A stretch of DNA of 9,909 bases. Origin: Flavihumibacter sp. (GTDB lineage: Bacteria; Bacteroidota; Bacteroidia; Chitinophagales; Chitinophagaceae). A program made the position numbers and the translations under genes. The stretch is taken from positions 1 through 9,909 of the forward strand of contig JALOMU010000022.1 in the NCBI GenBank assembly GCA_025455285.1, read 5' to 3'. Positions 1 to 7,101 of this stretch are shown here, piece after piece; position 1 is the first letter of the stretch; every line of letters begins with the position of its first letter. The notes below the pieces were generated by a model. It was not told the origin of the DNA and did no database searches. It saw only the letters and a program-made list of their open reading frames with translations.

Positions 1-770
1 ATTTCCCTGCCTTCCTCCCAGAAACTACCTTCGTACTGATACCTGTAGTAATACAGGGCATTGTTGGCAATCGGACTGATAAAACCACGTTGGTTCAAGC
101 CCTGAACCACGATACTGTTCTGGTAAAAGTTAATGATGCGCGGTAAACTGAGACCGAATGAATTACTGTTTCCGCTTACCCTTGTAGACAATACTTCCAG
201 TTTGTCAAGTCCCGCTTCCTTCACAGAATACTTAGATACCGTTTCGCTCAGATAAAGAATTTTCCGCTTACTGGTATCACCATCTTCAAAATCAACTTTT
301 TGTCCGAAAAATTTGGTGGGATAATCACGTAATTGCAACTGCTCCTTTGTATATACCATACATTGAAAGCCACTTAATTCTTCCAGGTGTTCTTTTCTTT
401 TTCGAATGGCATTCCTGATAATTTCATAAGCTGGATCTTCCGCCCCCGGTTTAACCACCACTTCTTTCAGGCTGGCCTGCTGTAGAGCAAGGGTAAAATT
501 CAATTGCATGGCTGCAGCCTGAACAATTAGTTCGTGTTCCTGTCGGGCATACCCAACGTGCTGCGCTACCAGGGTTATTTTGCCTTCCGGCAAACTCAAT
601 TGAAAAAACCCATTGACCCCCGAGGTAGTCCCTTGTTGTCCATTTTTAACATAAACCGATGCATACGGCAACGGCTTCCCCTGTTCATCCCTTACATATC
701 CGCTTACTATTCCGGCATGAAGCAGTGTCTGCTGCAGGAGCAATAAAAAAACCAACCCAATTTTTTGCAT
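1..770 (-). CDS. DUF5686 / carboxypeptidase-regulatory-like domain protein, N-terminal part (runs off left edge)
   Basis: Reading leftward from an ATG at 770 the frame stays open for 256 codons to the window edge, so the C-terminus is missing. Residues 1-19 form a signal peptide (hydrophobic stretch after MQK, ending near LLHAG). Residues about 22-105 look like a carboxypeptidase-regulatory-like beta-sandwich (VSGYVRDEQGKPLPYASVYV, then GTTSGVNGFFQLSLP). From about 111 the DUF5686 pattern begins (DPAYEIIRNAIRKRK, then FQCMVYTKEQL). Proteins of this architecture in Bacteroidota are usually around 800 residues, with a C-terminal part thought to form an outer-membrane barrel; that part is not visible here. 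Its function is not established. The start lies 2 nt after the stop of the upstream small membrane protein, which suggests translational coupling in an envelope operon with the acylase. The family call is fairly firm, the role unknown. Confidence 0.85.
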   Translation of the reverse strand, partial: MQKIGLVFLLLLQQTLLHAGIVSGYVRDEQGKPLPYASVYVKNGQQGTTSGVNGFFQLSLPEGKITLVAQHVGYARQEHELIVQAAAMQLNFTLALQQASLKEVVVKPGAEDPAYEIIRNAIRKRKEHLEELSGFQCMVYTKEQLQLRDYPTKFFGQKVDFEDGDTSKRKILYLSETVSKYSVKEAGLDKLEVLSTRVSGNSNSFGLSLPRIINFYQNSIVVQGLNQRGFISPIANNALYYYRYQYEGSFWEEGRE

Positions 771-772
771 AC

Positions 773-1117
773 TTAAACGATCTTCCGGGCAAGGCTTCCG
801 GTTACTGCTGCCAACCCCGCTACCAGGGCTCCTGTCAATCCAGTTACCAGGATCAACAGAAATGGGTTTTCTATGTTGAGTATCAACAAAGAAATTTTCT
901 TAGCCAGCAAACCTTCATTGGCTTCGCTGATCAGCCAGGCATGGCCAGACCATAAGAGAAAGAGGGCGATAAAGCCCGACAAAAATGCCTTCCATCCTGC
1001 CTGGTGAACGGCGAGTGCAACAATAAAAGCACCTATCGCAATGCTCCACCAGGGTAAATATAGTCCGAGAACAAAGCACAACAGCGCTGTCAGTATCGTT
1101 GATATGATAAATTTCAT
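773..1117 (-). CDS. Small integral membrane protein of unknown function (114 aa)
   Basis: I do not recognise a named family. The 114-residue protein is almost entirely hydrophobic, with probable membrane helices at about residues 4-21, 25-40, 44-61 and 84-108. A short polar stretch lies between helices 3 and 4 (SEANEGLLAKK), and the tail is basic (ARKIV). A longer frame starts at an ATG at 1162, but it would overlap the acylase gene by 28 nt and add a polar 15-residue leader before the first helix. The ATG at 1117, with a 17-nt gap after the acylase stop, is therefore preferred. No Shine-Dalgarno sequence is evident, which is usual for this phylum. The gene is sandwiched between the acylase (17 nt) and the DUF5686 gene (2 nt), so it is probably co-transcribed with both and acts in the envelope. 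An accessory role to one neighbour is a guess. Confidence 0.75.
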   Translation of the reverse strand: MKFIISTILTALLCFVLGLYLPWWSIAIGAFIVALAVHQAGWKAFLSGFIALFLLWSGHAWLISEANEGLLAKKISLLILNIENPFLLILVTGLTGALVAGLAAVTGSLARKIV

Positions 1118-1134
1118 GTTAAAGTTGTTTTGAT

Positions 1135-3600
1135 CTATCCTTTTCGGAATTCCATCGTCCATTTGATCTGCGGATCACTGGTAGTTCCCCGCTTCATGAA
1201 AAGCAAACGGTAATGCTTACCTGCAGCCCAATCGTCCACAAAACTATCATAGAACCTGCTGCCTGGATTTCCGCTTTGTCCTCCTGGATATATTCCATAG
1301 GCTTCAATATCATCTGTCATATGAATCACCATTCGCCAGCTTTGTCCATGATCTGCAGCCGTAGCATTGATAACTCCTTTACCTCCACCGATAGGTAAAT
1401 TGGTGCGGTTAAAGGGAGTTATTACTTTGAGCAAATGATTTACCCGGGTAGCTTTTACTTTCTCCCATGCCAAACCAGTTGTTGCAGCTATCTTATCCAA
1501 TGTGTCAGAAGCCAGGTTCAGCGATTGAGCCAGCAGGTCTTCCAGGCTTTCTTTCTGACTGGTAGAAATATTATCAATAAATGAATACGCAGTGTCACGT
1601 TTCAAGCTTTCCACCAGTGTAAACTCAGAAGGCCAGGGCATCATCAGGTCTGTCTGTTCAAACTCATCCATCCATACAGACCGTTGTAACTGCTGCCACC
1701 AGAATTCAAATACAGTGGCGCCTTCAGCCCCTACAGCTTTCCTGAAATCCCAGTTTCGGAAGAGATCAAAATACTTCCTGGCGGATTCATTCAGACTGGC
1801 CGGATTGGTCCGCATCAGGATTGGTTTGGCGAATTCCGCCTTTGCATCATAATCGTTCATCTGTAATTCCATCATCTGCTGTGGTGTAATCCCCTGCATC
1901 GAATCCAGCAGCCGGTTGATCATATAACCCCGGTAAATAGGGAATTCAGTTCCCGTATAATAGGGATAAGATCCATCCACCGCCAGTTGATTGGCACTGC
2001 TCACATAGGACCGCTCAGGATTGATCATCCGGGGATTTTCCTCCACAGGTATCATGCCCCTCCACATATAGGAACTGTCAGTTCCTTTCATGATGAAATC
2101 GCCCTGGCGGCGCCACTTGGCAGGGAATACACCCTGTTGCGTCAAAGCGATATCACCGGTTTTGGAAGCAAATATGCAGTTTTGACCAGGACAGGTAAGG
2201 TATTGAATCGCGGCTTTATAATCTTCCAGGTTTTTGGCGTGATTGAGTTCATAAAAGGCACGGCCATCGTTACTGGGATCGTGGGCTTTCCACCTCACAG
2301 CCAGATAACGTTCCGCCTGGTCATCTGCCCGATAGGTATCATCATACATAACCGGTCCAAACAGGGTGTAACTTACCGTATCCAGTAAGTCCTGCTGGCC
2401 TTTTACCCGTATGATTTCTACCCGCTTATCTGCTTTTTTCCATTCTCCGTTAAACCAGTATTCGGATTTGGTCCCGTCTTTGAATTTGATTTCATAATAA
2501 TCCTTCACATCCCTGCCCGCGTTGGTAAAACCGAAGGAAATATGTTCATTAAATCCAATAATTACATTGGGGGAGCCGGGGAATGTTACCCCGTACGCAC
2601 TGAATTCCGGTGTGGTGAGTTGCATTTCAAACCAAAGTGCAGGCAGATTTAATGACAAATGGGGATCATTGGCAAGTATGGGTCGGCCAGAAGCTGTTTT
2701 TGCTCCTGATACTGCCCAGTTATTACTCCCGTTCTCAGGATTCGGCTTATTCTCAGGTACATTGCTTACTGTATCTCCCGCATTCATAAAAGAGAAATAA
2801 AGAGAGTCTGCATCCGCCGGTGGTTCCAGATTCATAGCCGGCGCCGTTGGATAAGGATTCAACACCGTATTGGGAATAACCGGCTTCAGGGAATCAGCCA
2901 GGAAATAATAAAGTTGCTCATAATCCATTTGTGAAAAAGTTGCCCTCGCATTGGTAAACTCAAGGTCCGATTCAGCACCTGCCAGATCATAGCTCATATA
3001 CTTGAGAAACAACGCGGTTTTCAACAAGGACCATTTTTCCGGGAAATATCCCAGCAACTTGTATTCGATAGGAAGCTCTGAAATTGTCAACTGATCAATA
3101 TAGGCATTCACTCCATCAGCGTAGGCCTGGTATTGGGATAGTGATTCCGATGATTTCTCTACCTCCTTTACAGATTGCTCTGCAGCATAGACCATGCCCA
3201 GGCGCCGCATGCTCCGGTCGTAATTTAAGATCCGGTTATCCGGACCTGGCCCCAGTATCTCACTGATACGGCCAGCTGCAGCATGGGTCTGAAACTCCAT
3301 TTGCCAGAGGCGAAACCTGGCATGGAGGTATCCCTGCACAAAATAGAGATCGGGCTCGTTTTGCGCAACCACATGGGGTACCAATCGCTCATCGATATAA
3401 ACAGATACCGGTTCTGATAACTGTGGGAAGGACAGGTTCAGGTTAAAAGACTGGTTGGCAGGCTCCGCATTTTGCCAGATGCCATGTTGCGGGCTCAACA
3501 GCTTACCCAATGGAGCAGGCAGTACCTGCCGGCTGTCCAGCGTATAAACAAGTCCGATAGTAGCAAGCGCCGCGGCGGCAAAACTCAGGTATCTCCTCAT
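1135..3600 (-). CDS. Penicillin acylase family protein (Ntn-hydrolase, peptidase S45)
   Basis: This 821-residue protein has the penicillin acylase layout. An N-terminal hydrophobic segment (about 5-20) acts as a signal peptide or anchor. Then come the alpha-chain region (ERLVPHVVAQNEPDLYFVQG, about 71-90), a linker, and the beta-chain start at GSNNWAVSG, where Ser292 should become the N-terminal nucleophile after self-cleavage between Gly291 and Ser292. Downstream family blocks are visible: LANDPHLSLNLPALWFEMQL (309-328), FPGSPNVIIGFNEHISFGFTN (340-360), and near the C-terminus HGQSWRMVI and GIYPGGQSGNPGS. The length matches two-chain acylases. Members hydrolyse amide bonds, including beta-lactam side chains and acyl-homoserine lactones, but the natural substrate cannot be read from sequence. 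The protein is probably exported to the periplasm. It is first in a minus-strand run with two membrane proteins and divergent from miaE across 201 nt. No frameshift or missing nucleophile was seen. Confidence 0.93.
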   Translation of the reverse strand: MRRYLSFAAAALATIGLVYTLDSRQVLPAPLGKLLSPQHGIWQNAEPANQSFNLNLSFPQLSEPVSVYIDERLVPHVVAQNEPDLYFVQGYLHARFRLWQMEFQTHAAAGRISEILGPGPDNRILNYDRSMRRLGMVYAAEQSVKEVEKSSESLSQYQAYADGVNAYIDQLTISELPIEYKLLGYFPEKWSLLKTALFLKYMSYDLAGAESDLEFTNARATFSQMDYEQLYYFLADSLKPVIPNTVLNPYPTAPAMNLEPPADADSLYFSFMNAGDTVSNVPENKPNPENGSNNWAVSGAKTASGRPILANDPHLSLNLPALWFEMQLTTPEFSAYGVTFPGSPNVIIGFNEHISFGFTNAGRDVKDYYEIKFKDGTKSEYWFNGEWKKADKRVEIIRVKGQQDLLDTVSYTLFGPVMYDDTYRADDQAERYLAVRWKAHDPSNDGRAFYELNHAKNLEDYKAAIQYLTCPGQNCIFASKTGDIALTQQGVFPAKWRRQGDFIMKGTDSSYMWRGMIPVEENPRMINPERSYVSSANQLAVDGSYPYYTGTEFPIYRGYMINRLLDSMQGITPQQMMELQMNDYDAKAEFAKPILMRTNPASLNESARKYFDLFRNWDFRKAVGAEGATVFEFWWQQLQRSVWMDEFEQTDLMMPWPSEFTLVESLKRDTAYSFIDNISTSQKESLEDLLAQSLNLASDTLDKIAATTGLAWEKVKATRVNHLLKVITPFNRTNLPIGGGKGVINATAADHGQSWRMVIHMTDDIEAYGIYPGGQSGNPGSRFYDSFVDDWAAGKHYRLLFMKRGTTSDPQIKWTMEFRKG

Positions 3601-3692
3601 AGCGCGCAGTGTTAAGAGGCTTAAAAATAATATTAATTTCTATTTAACACCTTTTCATGAAACCAGGCGGCCTTTTTGCATGTCAAATAAAT

Positions 3693-3785
3693 ATGAAAAC
3701 AAGATCAGTCATATCGTCTTACCGGCCAAAATTGTATCTGGGTATTTTATTCATGATACTGTTTGTTTTGATGCTGATGAAATAG
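3693..3785 (+). CDS. Possible 30-aa single-helix membrane peptide upstream of miaE
   Basis: An ATG at 3693 opens a 30-codon frame ending in TAG at 3783-3785. The peptide has a basic N-terminus (MKTRSVISSYRPK, with Lys2, Arg4, Arg11 and Lys13) followed by one hydrophobic stretch (LYLGILFMILFVLMLM, residues 14-29) and a final lysine, the expected shape of a small inner-membrane protein. An in-frame ATG at 3657 would extend it to 42 residues. The A/T-rich stretch before 3693 resembles Bacteroidota initiation regions, so the shorter form is preferred. It ends 16 nt before miaE, and its stop codon lies inside the 5' arm of the hairpin at 3781-3801, so it could be a leader ORF coupled to miaE. No known family is recognised. 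A chance ORF of this length is entirely possible. Confidence 0.35.
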   Translation: MKTRSVISSYRPKLYLGILFMILFVLMLMK

Positions 3786-3801
3786 GAATTTTGCTCCTAT
3801 T
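3781..3801 (+). promoter_or_regulatory. Perfect inverted repeat abutting the miaE start codon
   Basis: AATAGGA (3781-3787) and TCCTATT (3795-3801) are perfect 7-nt reverse complements separated by a 7-nt loop, and the miaE ATG begins at 3802. In the mRNA the 5' arm contains an AGGA that could act as a Shine-Dalgarno core (14 nt from the ATG) and would be paired with UCCU in the 3' arm. The 5' arm also contains the TAG stop of the small upstream ORF, so a ribosome finishing that ORF would melt the stem. Only two of the seven pairs are G-C, so the hairpin is weak. A regulatory function is inferred from position alone. Confidence 0.35.
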
Positions 3802-4416
3802 ATGGATGCACCTGTTTCTTCAGAAGTAAAAAATATCCTGGGCCTCCAGTTACCTACGGATCCCAGGTGGGTTGACCTCGCCGCCATTTCCATAGCGGAT
3901 ATCCTTTCAGATCACGCCTATTGCGAACAAAAAGCTGCCACTACCTGCATTTCTCTCATTCAGCGCTACCCGGAGAAAACCCTGATGGTAAAAGAACTGG
4001 CACCCATTGTTACCGAAGAATGGGGCCATTTTCGGCTTGTCTTACAGGAACTGGAGAAAAGAGGCGAACAATTAGGGCGCCAGCGTAAAGATGAATACGT
4101 TAATCACTTGCTGAACTTTCAGAAAAAAGGCGGTCATCCGGAGGATCGCTTTCTCGATCAACTGCTTACCATGGCTATGATTGAAGCACGGAGCTGTGAA
4201 CGTTTCAAACGGCTGAGCGAAGGTTTGCAGGATGAATACCTTCGCAAATTCTATCGTCGCTTTATGGAGAGCGAAGCCGGGCATTACAAACTTTTCATTG
4301 AACTCGCAGAACATTATATCGACAAGGAAAAAGTACGCAAACGCTGGGCTGAATGGCTGGAAGCAGAATCCGTAATCATGCAGCAACTAACAGTGAGGGG
4401 CGACCGAATTCATTAA
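3802..4416 (+). CDS. miaE: tRNA-(ms2io6A)-hydroxylase MiaE
   Basis: MiaE is an oxygen-dependent non-haem di-iron enzyme. It hydroxylates the isopentenyl group of 2-methylthio-N6-isopentenyladenosine at position 37 of tRNAs that read codons starting with U, giving ms2io6A. The 204-residue protein is nearly all helical and shows the ferritin-like ligand pattern: Glu42 (YCEQKA), Glu73 and His76 (EEWGHF), Glu128 (MIEARSCERF), and Glu158 with His161 (ESEAGHYKLF). These give paired ExxH motifs in two helices, and all six expected ligands are present. About 200 residues is enough for the complete core. It is the only plus-strand gene of size in the window, lying alone between a divergent acylase and a convergent GSCFA gene. 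A possible short leader ORF and a hairpin precede it. Its substrate requires MiaA and MiaB, which are not in this window. Confidence 0.93.
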   Translation: MDAPVSSEVKNILGLQLPTDPRWVDLAAISIADILSDHAYCEQKAATTCISLIQRYPEKTLMVKELAPIVTEEWGHFRLVLQELEKRGEQLGRQRKDEYVNHLLNFQKKGGHPEDRFLDQLLTMAMIEARSCERFKRLSEGLQDEYLRKFYRRFMESEAGHYKLFIELAEHYIDKEKVRKRWAEWLEAESVIMQQLTVRGDRIH

Positions 4417-5399
4417 TCTTTCCGAACCCGGAAATAAGCCAGCTCCTCCGACAGATCCAAAAAAGGATAGGTTTCCGCCAACAATGCAGTTTTCGTTTCA
4501 AAACTGGCCAGAAACTGCTGATGGGCCTGCGTTTCTGGCTGAAAGGCCTTATGCCGCCGCGCAAGTATGATTTGCTGTATCTTATCCATCAATTCCTGTG
4601 CAGCAGTCTCTATAAAATGCGTTTTAAACTGCTCCAGCACATAACTGGTTGCCTGGTAATTCGGGTGCGCTAAATCAATGTCATAAAAACGATAATCACG
4701 CAACACATCAATTACCAGCTCATAAGCCGGGAAATAATGCAGCCGGTTGAATTTTCCTACCAGGTGATGTACCGCTTCCAGTAAACGTGCCTTACTTCGG
4801 TTGTTTTCCACCACCCCATCTCTCAAATGACGAACCGGACTAACAGTAAAGATTACCTGCAGATCAGGGTTCAGGTGAAAGAGCCGGTGAAGGGTATTAT
4901 CCAGTGCAGCTACAGTTTCATCAATTGTACATAAATGTTTACGGAACCATTGTGCTGGAGCGCGATGACAATTGGCGACCGGCTTCTCCCCTTCCAGTAC
5001 CAATCGATACGAATAAGAAGAACCAAGGGTAATAATCAGCCATTTGGCAGTGCGCAAAAATTCGGCTGCCCTTAACTGTGAGGCATTAATTTCTTTTAAT
5101 ACCTCGGCCTGGTCCATACCCGAAAACCGCGAATGATGTGCCCAGCTCTGCCATAGTTCATTGAAAAAAAATAAATCTGAAGGCCCGTATTGTCTTCCTT
5201 CAATATAACTCACTAAACTCTGACAAACACTTATAGGATCAAACAAAATTCCATGCGGATTCTGACAAACGGAATACTTCAGTTCCTGTAATTTATTGCC
5301 AATATGTTCTGTGAAACAGGAACCAATCAGAAAGATCGGATCCTGGTAGGCAATTGCTTTTTGAGGCCCCCTGATGTCAATATCCGCCATCCATTTCAT
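4413..5399 (-). CDS. GSCFA domain protein (SGNH-hydrolase-like, function unknown)
   Basis: The 328-residue protein carries the family signature GSCF at residues 26-29 (FLIGSCFTEHIG). Further conserved blocks are ITLGSSYSYR (123-132), NCHR (143-146), TVSPVRHLRDG (185-195), and DIDLAHPNYQA (240-250), which has the DxxH arrangement expected for the last block of SGNH/GDSL-type esterases. By that analogy Ser27 would be the nucleophile and Asp242/His245 its partners. The biological substrate of GSCFA proteins is not known, and no signal peptide is visible, so it is probably cytoplasmic. The start overlaps the stop of the preceding lyase gene in an ATGA (5396-5399), a strong sign of translational coupling. 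The stop overlaps that of convergent miaE. Met4 is an alternative start, but Met1 gives the coupling overlap. Confidence 0.88.
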   Translation of the reverse strand: MKWMADIDIRGPQKAIAYQDPIFLIGSCFTEHIGNKLQELKYSVCQNPHGILFDPISVCQSLVSYIEGRQYGPSDLFFFNELWQSWAHHSRFSGMDQAEVLKEINASQLRAAEFLRTAKWLIITLGSSYSYRLVLEGEKPVANCHRAPAQWFRKHLCTIDETVAALDNTLHRLFHLNPDLQVIFTVSPVRHLRDGVVENNRSKARLLEAVHHLVGKFNRLHYFPAYELVIDVLRDYRFYDIDLAHPNYQATSYVLEQFKTHFIETAAQELMDKIQQIILARRHKAFQPETQAHQQFLASFETKTALLAETYPFLDLSEELAYFRVRKD

Positions 5400-6271
5400 A
5401 AAATCACCGGGGAAAAAACTTCTTTGGATAGCAGGTTGGCTTTCTGCAAAGCGCCCTTGTGTATGCCGGTTTCGATGCCCTGGGCTTCGAGGAACTGAAT
5501 GATAAATTCGGTATCCATATTTCCTACCAGTTTATCACCTGCCATTGGACAGCCCCCGATTCCTTTGAGTGCTCCGTCAAATCGCCGGCACCCCGCTTTG
5601 AATGCAGCTTCCAGCTTCGCAAGGCGGTTCTCTTCTTTTGCGTGCAGATGTACACCAATCCGCACTTCCGGTAATGCAGCAAGTAATGCACCGGTTAATT
5701 GTTTGATCTGGTCTGGCTCAGCCAATCCAACTGTATCAGCCAGTGAAATGGTTCGAACACCTATTGCTGCTATCTTTTCGGCCCACCCTAGCACCAGTTC
5801 CTCCGACCAGGGATCTCCGTAAGGATTTCCAAATCCCATCGACAGATAAATCACCAACTCTTTCCCTTTTTTCAAACAGATTTCCTGTATTTCACTTACG
5901 GTTCCGAAGGAATGTTCAATCGTACTGTTAGTATTACGGCGCTGAAAAGTTTCAGATACCGAAAAGGGAAAACCTATCGACTGAATAGTATCAAAATCCA
6001 CTGCATCCTGTGCTCCGCGGGTATTGGCAACTATTGCCAGCAGTCCGGATCGGGAAGCGCTTAGGTCCAGTGCCTCCAATACTTCCCGCGTATCTGCCAT
6101 TTGTGGTATCGCTTTGGGTGATACAAAACTTCCGAAATCTATGGTATGAAATCCAACATGTAACAAGGCATTCAGGTAAGCCACTTTCTGGAAAGCAGGA
6201 ATCATCTGTGGCCATCCCTGCATGGCATCCCTCGGACATTCTACTAGCTGCAAAGTCTGGTTGTTAGACAT
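5396..6271 (-). CDS. Hydroxymethylglutaryl-CoA lyase family protein
   Basis: This HMGL-like TIM-barrel protein probably splits an HMG-CoA-type thioester to acetyl-CoA and an acetoacetate-type product, the last step of leucine breakdown. With the ATG at 6271 it has 291 residues. Conserved features are Arg14-Asp15 (ECPRDAMQ), FVSPKAIPQMAD (49-60), SETFQRRNTN, SLADTVG, the metal-binding His208 and His210 (VHLH), the catalytic-loop Cys241 (GIGGCPMAG), and Asn251 (VGNMDTE). Compared with the classical enzyme, the usual EVGPRDGLQ is ECPRDAMQ, and the Glu before the SFVSPK block is Asp45 (IDFGSFVSPK). It is therefore a divergent clade member, and its exact substrate is less sure than its fold. A TTG at 6310 would add 13 residues and overlap the rlmB stop as TTGA, but homologues typically start just before the first strand. 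It is coupled downstream to the GSCFA gene by a 4-nt overlap. Confidence 0.85.
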   Translation of the reverse strand: MSNNQTLQLVECPRDAMQGWPQMIPAFQKVAYLNALLHVGFHTIDFGSFVSPKAIPQMADTREVLEALDLSASRSGLLAIVANTRGAQDAVDFDTIQSIGFPFSVSETFQRRNTNSTIEHSFGTVSEIQEICLKKGKELVIYLSMGFGNPYGDPWSEELVLGWAEKIAAIGVRTISLADTVGLAEPDQIKQLTGALLAALPEVRIGVHLHAKEENRLAKLEAAFKAGCRRFDGALKGIGGCPMAGDKLVGNMDTEFIIQFLEAQGIETGIHKGALQKANLLSKEVFSPVIL

Positions 6272-6306
6272 AGACAAGTTTGGTACGTTAAATTCGTTCT
6301 TTTTCC

Positions 6307-7086
6307 TCAATTTTTACCGGATCGCTGTCGCATGGCTTCATAAAGAATCATTCCCGTTGCAACCGACACATTCAGTGACTCAAATCCACCCGACATGGGT
6401 ATGCGAAACGGAGTATCAGAAATCTTCATTAATGCCGGAAAAATCCCTTTGTCTTCACTACCCATGATGATAGCCGCCGGCGCTGCAAAATCACAATCGT
6501 ATACCAGTTTTTCCGCGGTCATTTCACTGGCATATACTGCGATACCATTAAGGTGCAGCGTATCTACTGCCTTCATCAGACTGTTCACCCGGCAAACCGT
6601 GATTTTTTCCAAAGCACCTGCAGATGTCTGAATAGCGTCATCATTCAACGCTCCCACACCTTTATCAGGTATAATGATCGCCTGCACGCCACAACAATAG
6701 GCGGTACGAGCTATCGCCCCAATATTCCGGATGTCTGTAACCCCATCCAGTATTAATAAGAGGGGTGTTTGACCTTTTTCAACTATGAAACTGATGGTGT
6801 CCTGAAGGTCCTGGTACTGAATTTTTGCAATCAATCCAACAACACCTTCATGATCCGTAATATTAAAACCGTTTAGCTTTTCAACCGGCACTTTGTTGAT
6901 GGGCACCTGCAGGTTGGTAGCCAGTTTTTTGATTTCCTCAATCTCAGGGCCATGGGCCGTATTCATCAGGTAAATCCGTTCCAATTGACGACCTTCTTTC
7001 ATGGCGGCAATCAACTTAACACGGCCTATGATAAGGGATGATTTTTTGGGACGATTTTGTTGAGGTTGGGTGCGAAACGATTTCAT
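6307..7086 (-). CDS. rlmB: 23S rRNA (guanosine-2'-O)-methyltransferase, RlmB/TrmH (SPOUT) family
   Basis: This 259-residue SpoU-type SPOUT methyltransferase most likely methylates the ribose of G2251 in 23S rRNA, using SAM. Residues about 18-88 form the N-terminal substrate-binding domain (SLIIGRVKLIAAMKEGR; DHEGVVGLIA). The three SPOUT motifs of the knotted domain are intact: motif 1 DGVTDIRNIGAIARTA (114-129, with Asn121 and Arg127), motif 2 IIMGSEDKGI (206-215), and motif 3 IPMSGGFESLNVSVATGMIL (229-248, with Asn239). The intervening ALNDDAIQTSAGA block is also typical. A basic, low-complexity N-terminus (about 1-16) precedes the domain. Specificity for G2251 rather than another rRNA or tRNA site cannot be proved from sequence. 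The gene starts 15 nt after the metK terminator, so it needs either readthrough or its own start signal; it runs straight into the lyase gene. Confidence 0.88.
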   Translation of the reverse strand: MKSFRTQPQQNRPKKSSLIIGRVKLIAAMKEGRQLERIYLMNTAHGPEIEEIKKLATNLQVPINKVPVEKLNGFNITDHEGVVGLIAKIQYQDLQDTISFIVEKGQTPLLLILDGVTDIRNIGAIARTAYCCGVQAIIIPDKGVGALNDDAIQTSAGALEKITVCRVNSLMKAVDTLHLNGIAVYASEMTAEKLVYDCDFAAPAAIIMGSEDKGIFPALMKISDTPFRIPMSGGFESLNVSVATGMILYEAMRQRSGKN

Positions 7087-7101
7087 CCGGTAAAGTTAAT
7101 T

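Noticed and set aside
1118..1162. Longer 129-residue version of the small membrane protein starting at 1162
   Set aside because: It overlaps the acylase gene by 28 nt and adds a polar leader before the first membrane helix; the ATG at 1117 fits better.
1987..2388. 133-codon open frame on the plus strand inside the acylase region
   Set aside because: It is antisense to the acylase coding sequence, with no domain pattern and no start context; it is explained as a shadow of the real frame.
3653..3662. 10-bp palindrome TTTCATGAAA in the divergent spacer, considered as an operator
   Set aside because: A perfect 10-bp palindrome is expected about ten times in a window of this size by chance, and no second copy or regulator gene is nearby.
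3757..3765. TACTGTTTG as a -7 element for miaE
   Set aside because: It has three rather than two bases between TA and TTTG and lies within the small ORF; the match is too loose.
4072..4386. 104-codon minus-strand frame opposite miaE
   Set aside because: miaE on the plus strand has all its iron ligands, and the antisense translation is Phe-rich without a family pattern.
4419..4434. Inverted repeat TTTCCG-AACC-CGGAAA at the convergent miaE/GSCFA junction, considered as a bidirectional terminator
   Set aside because: The stem is only 6 bp, there is no T tract on either strand, and it lies inside the last codons of the GSCFA gene.
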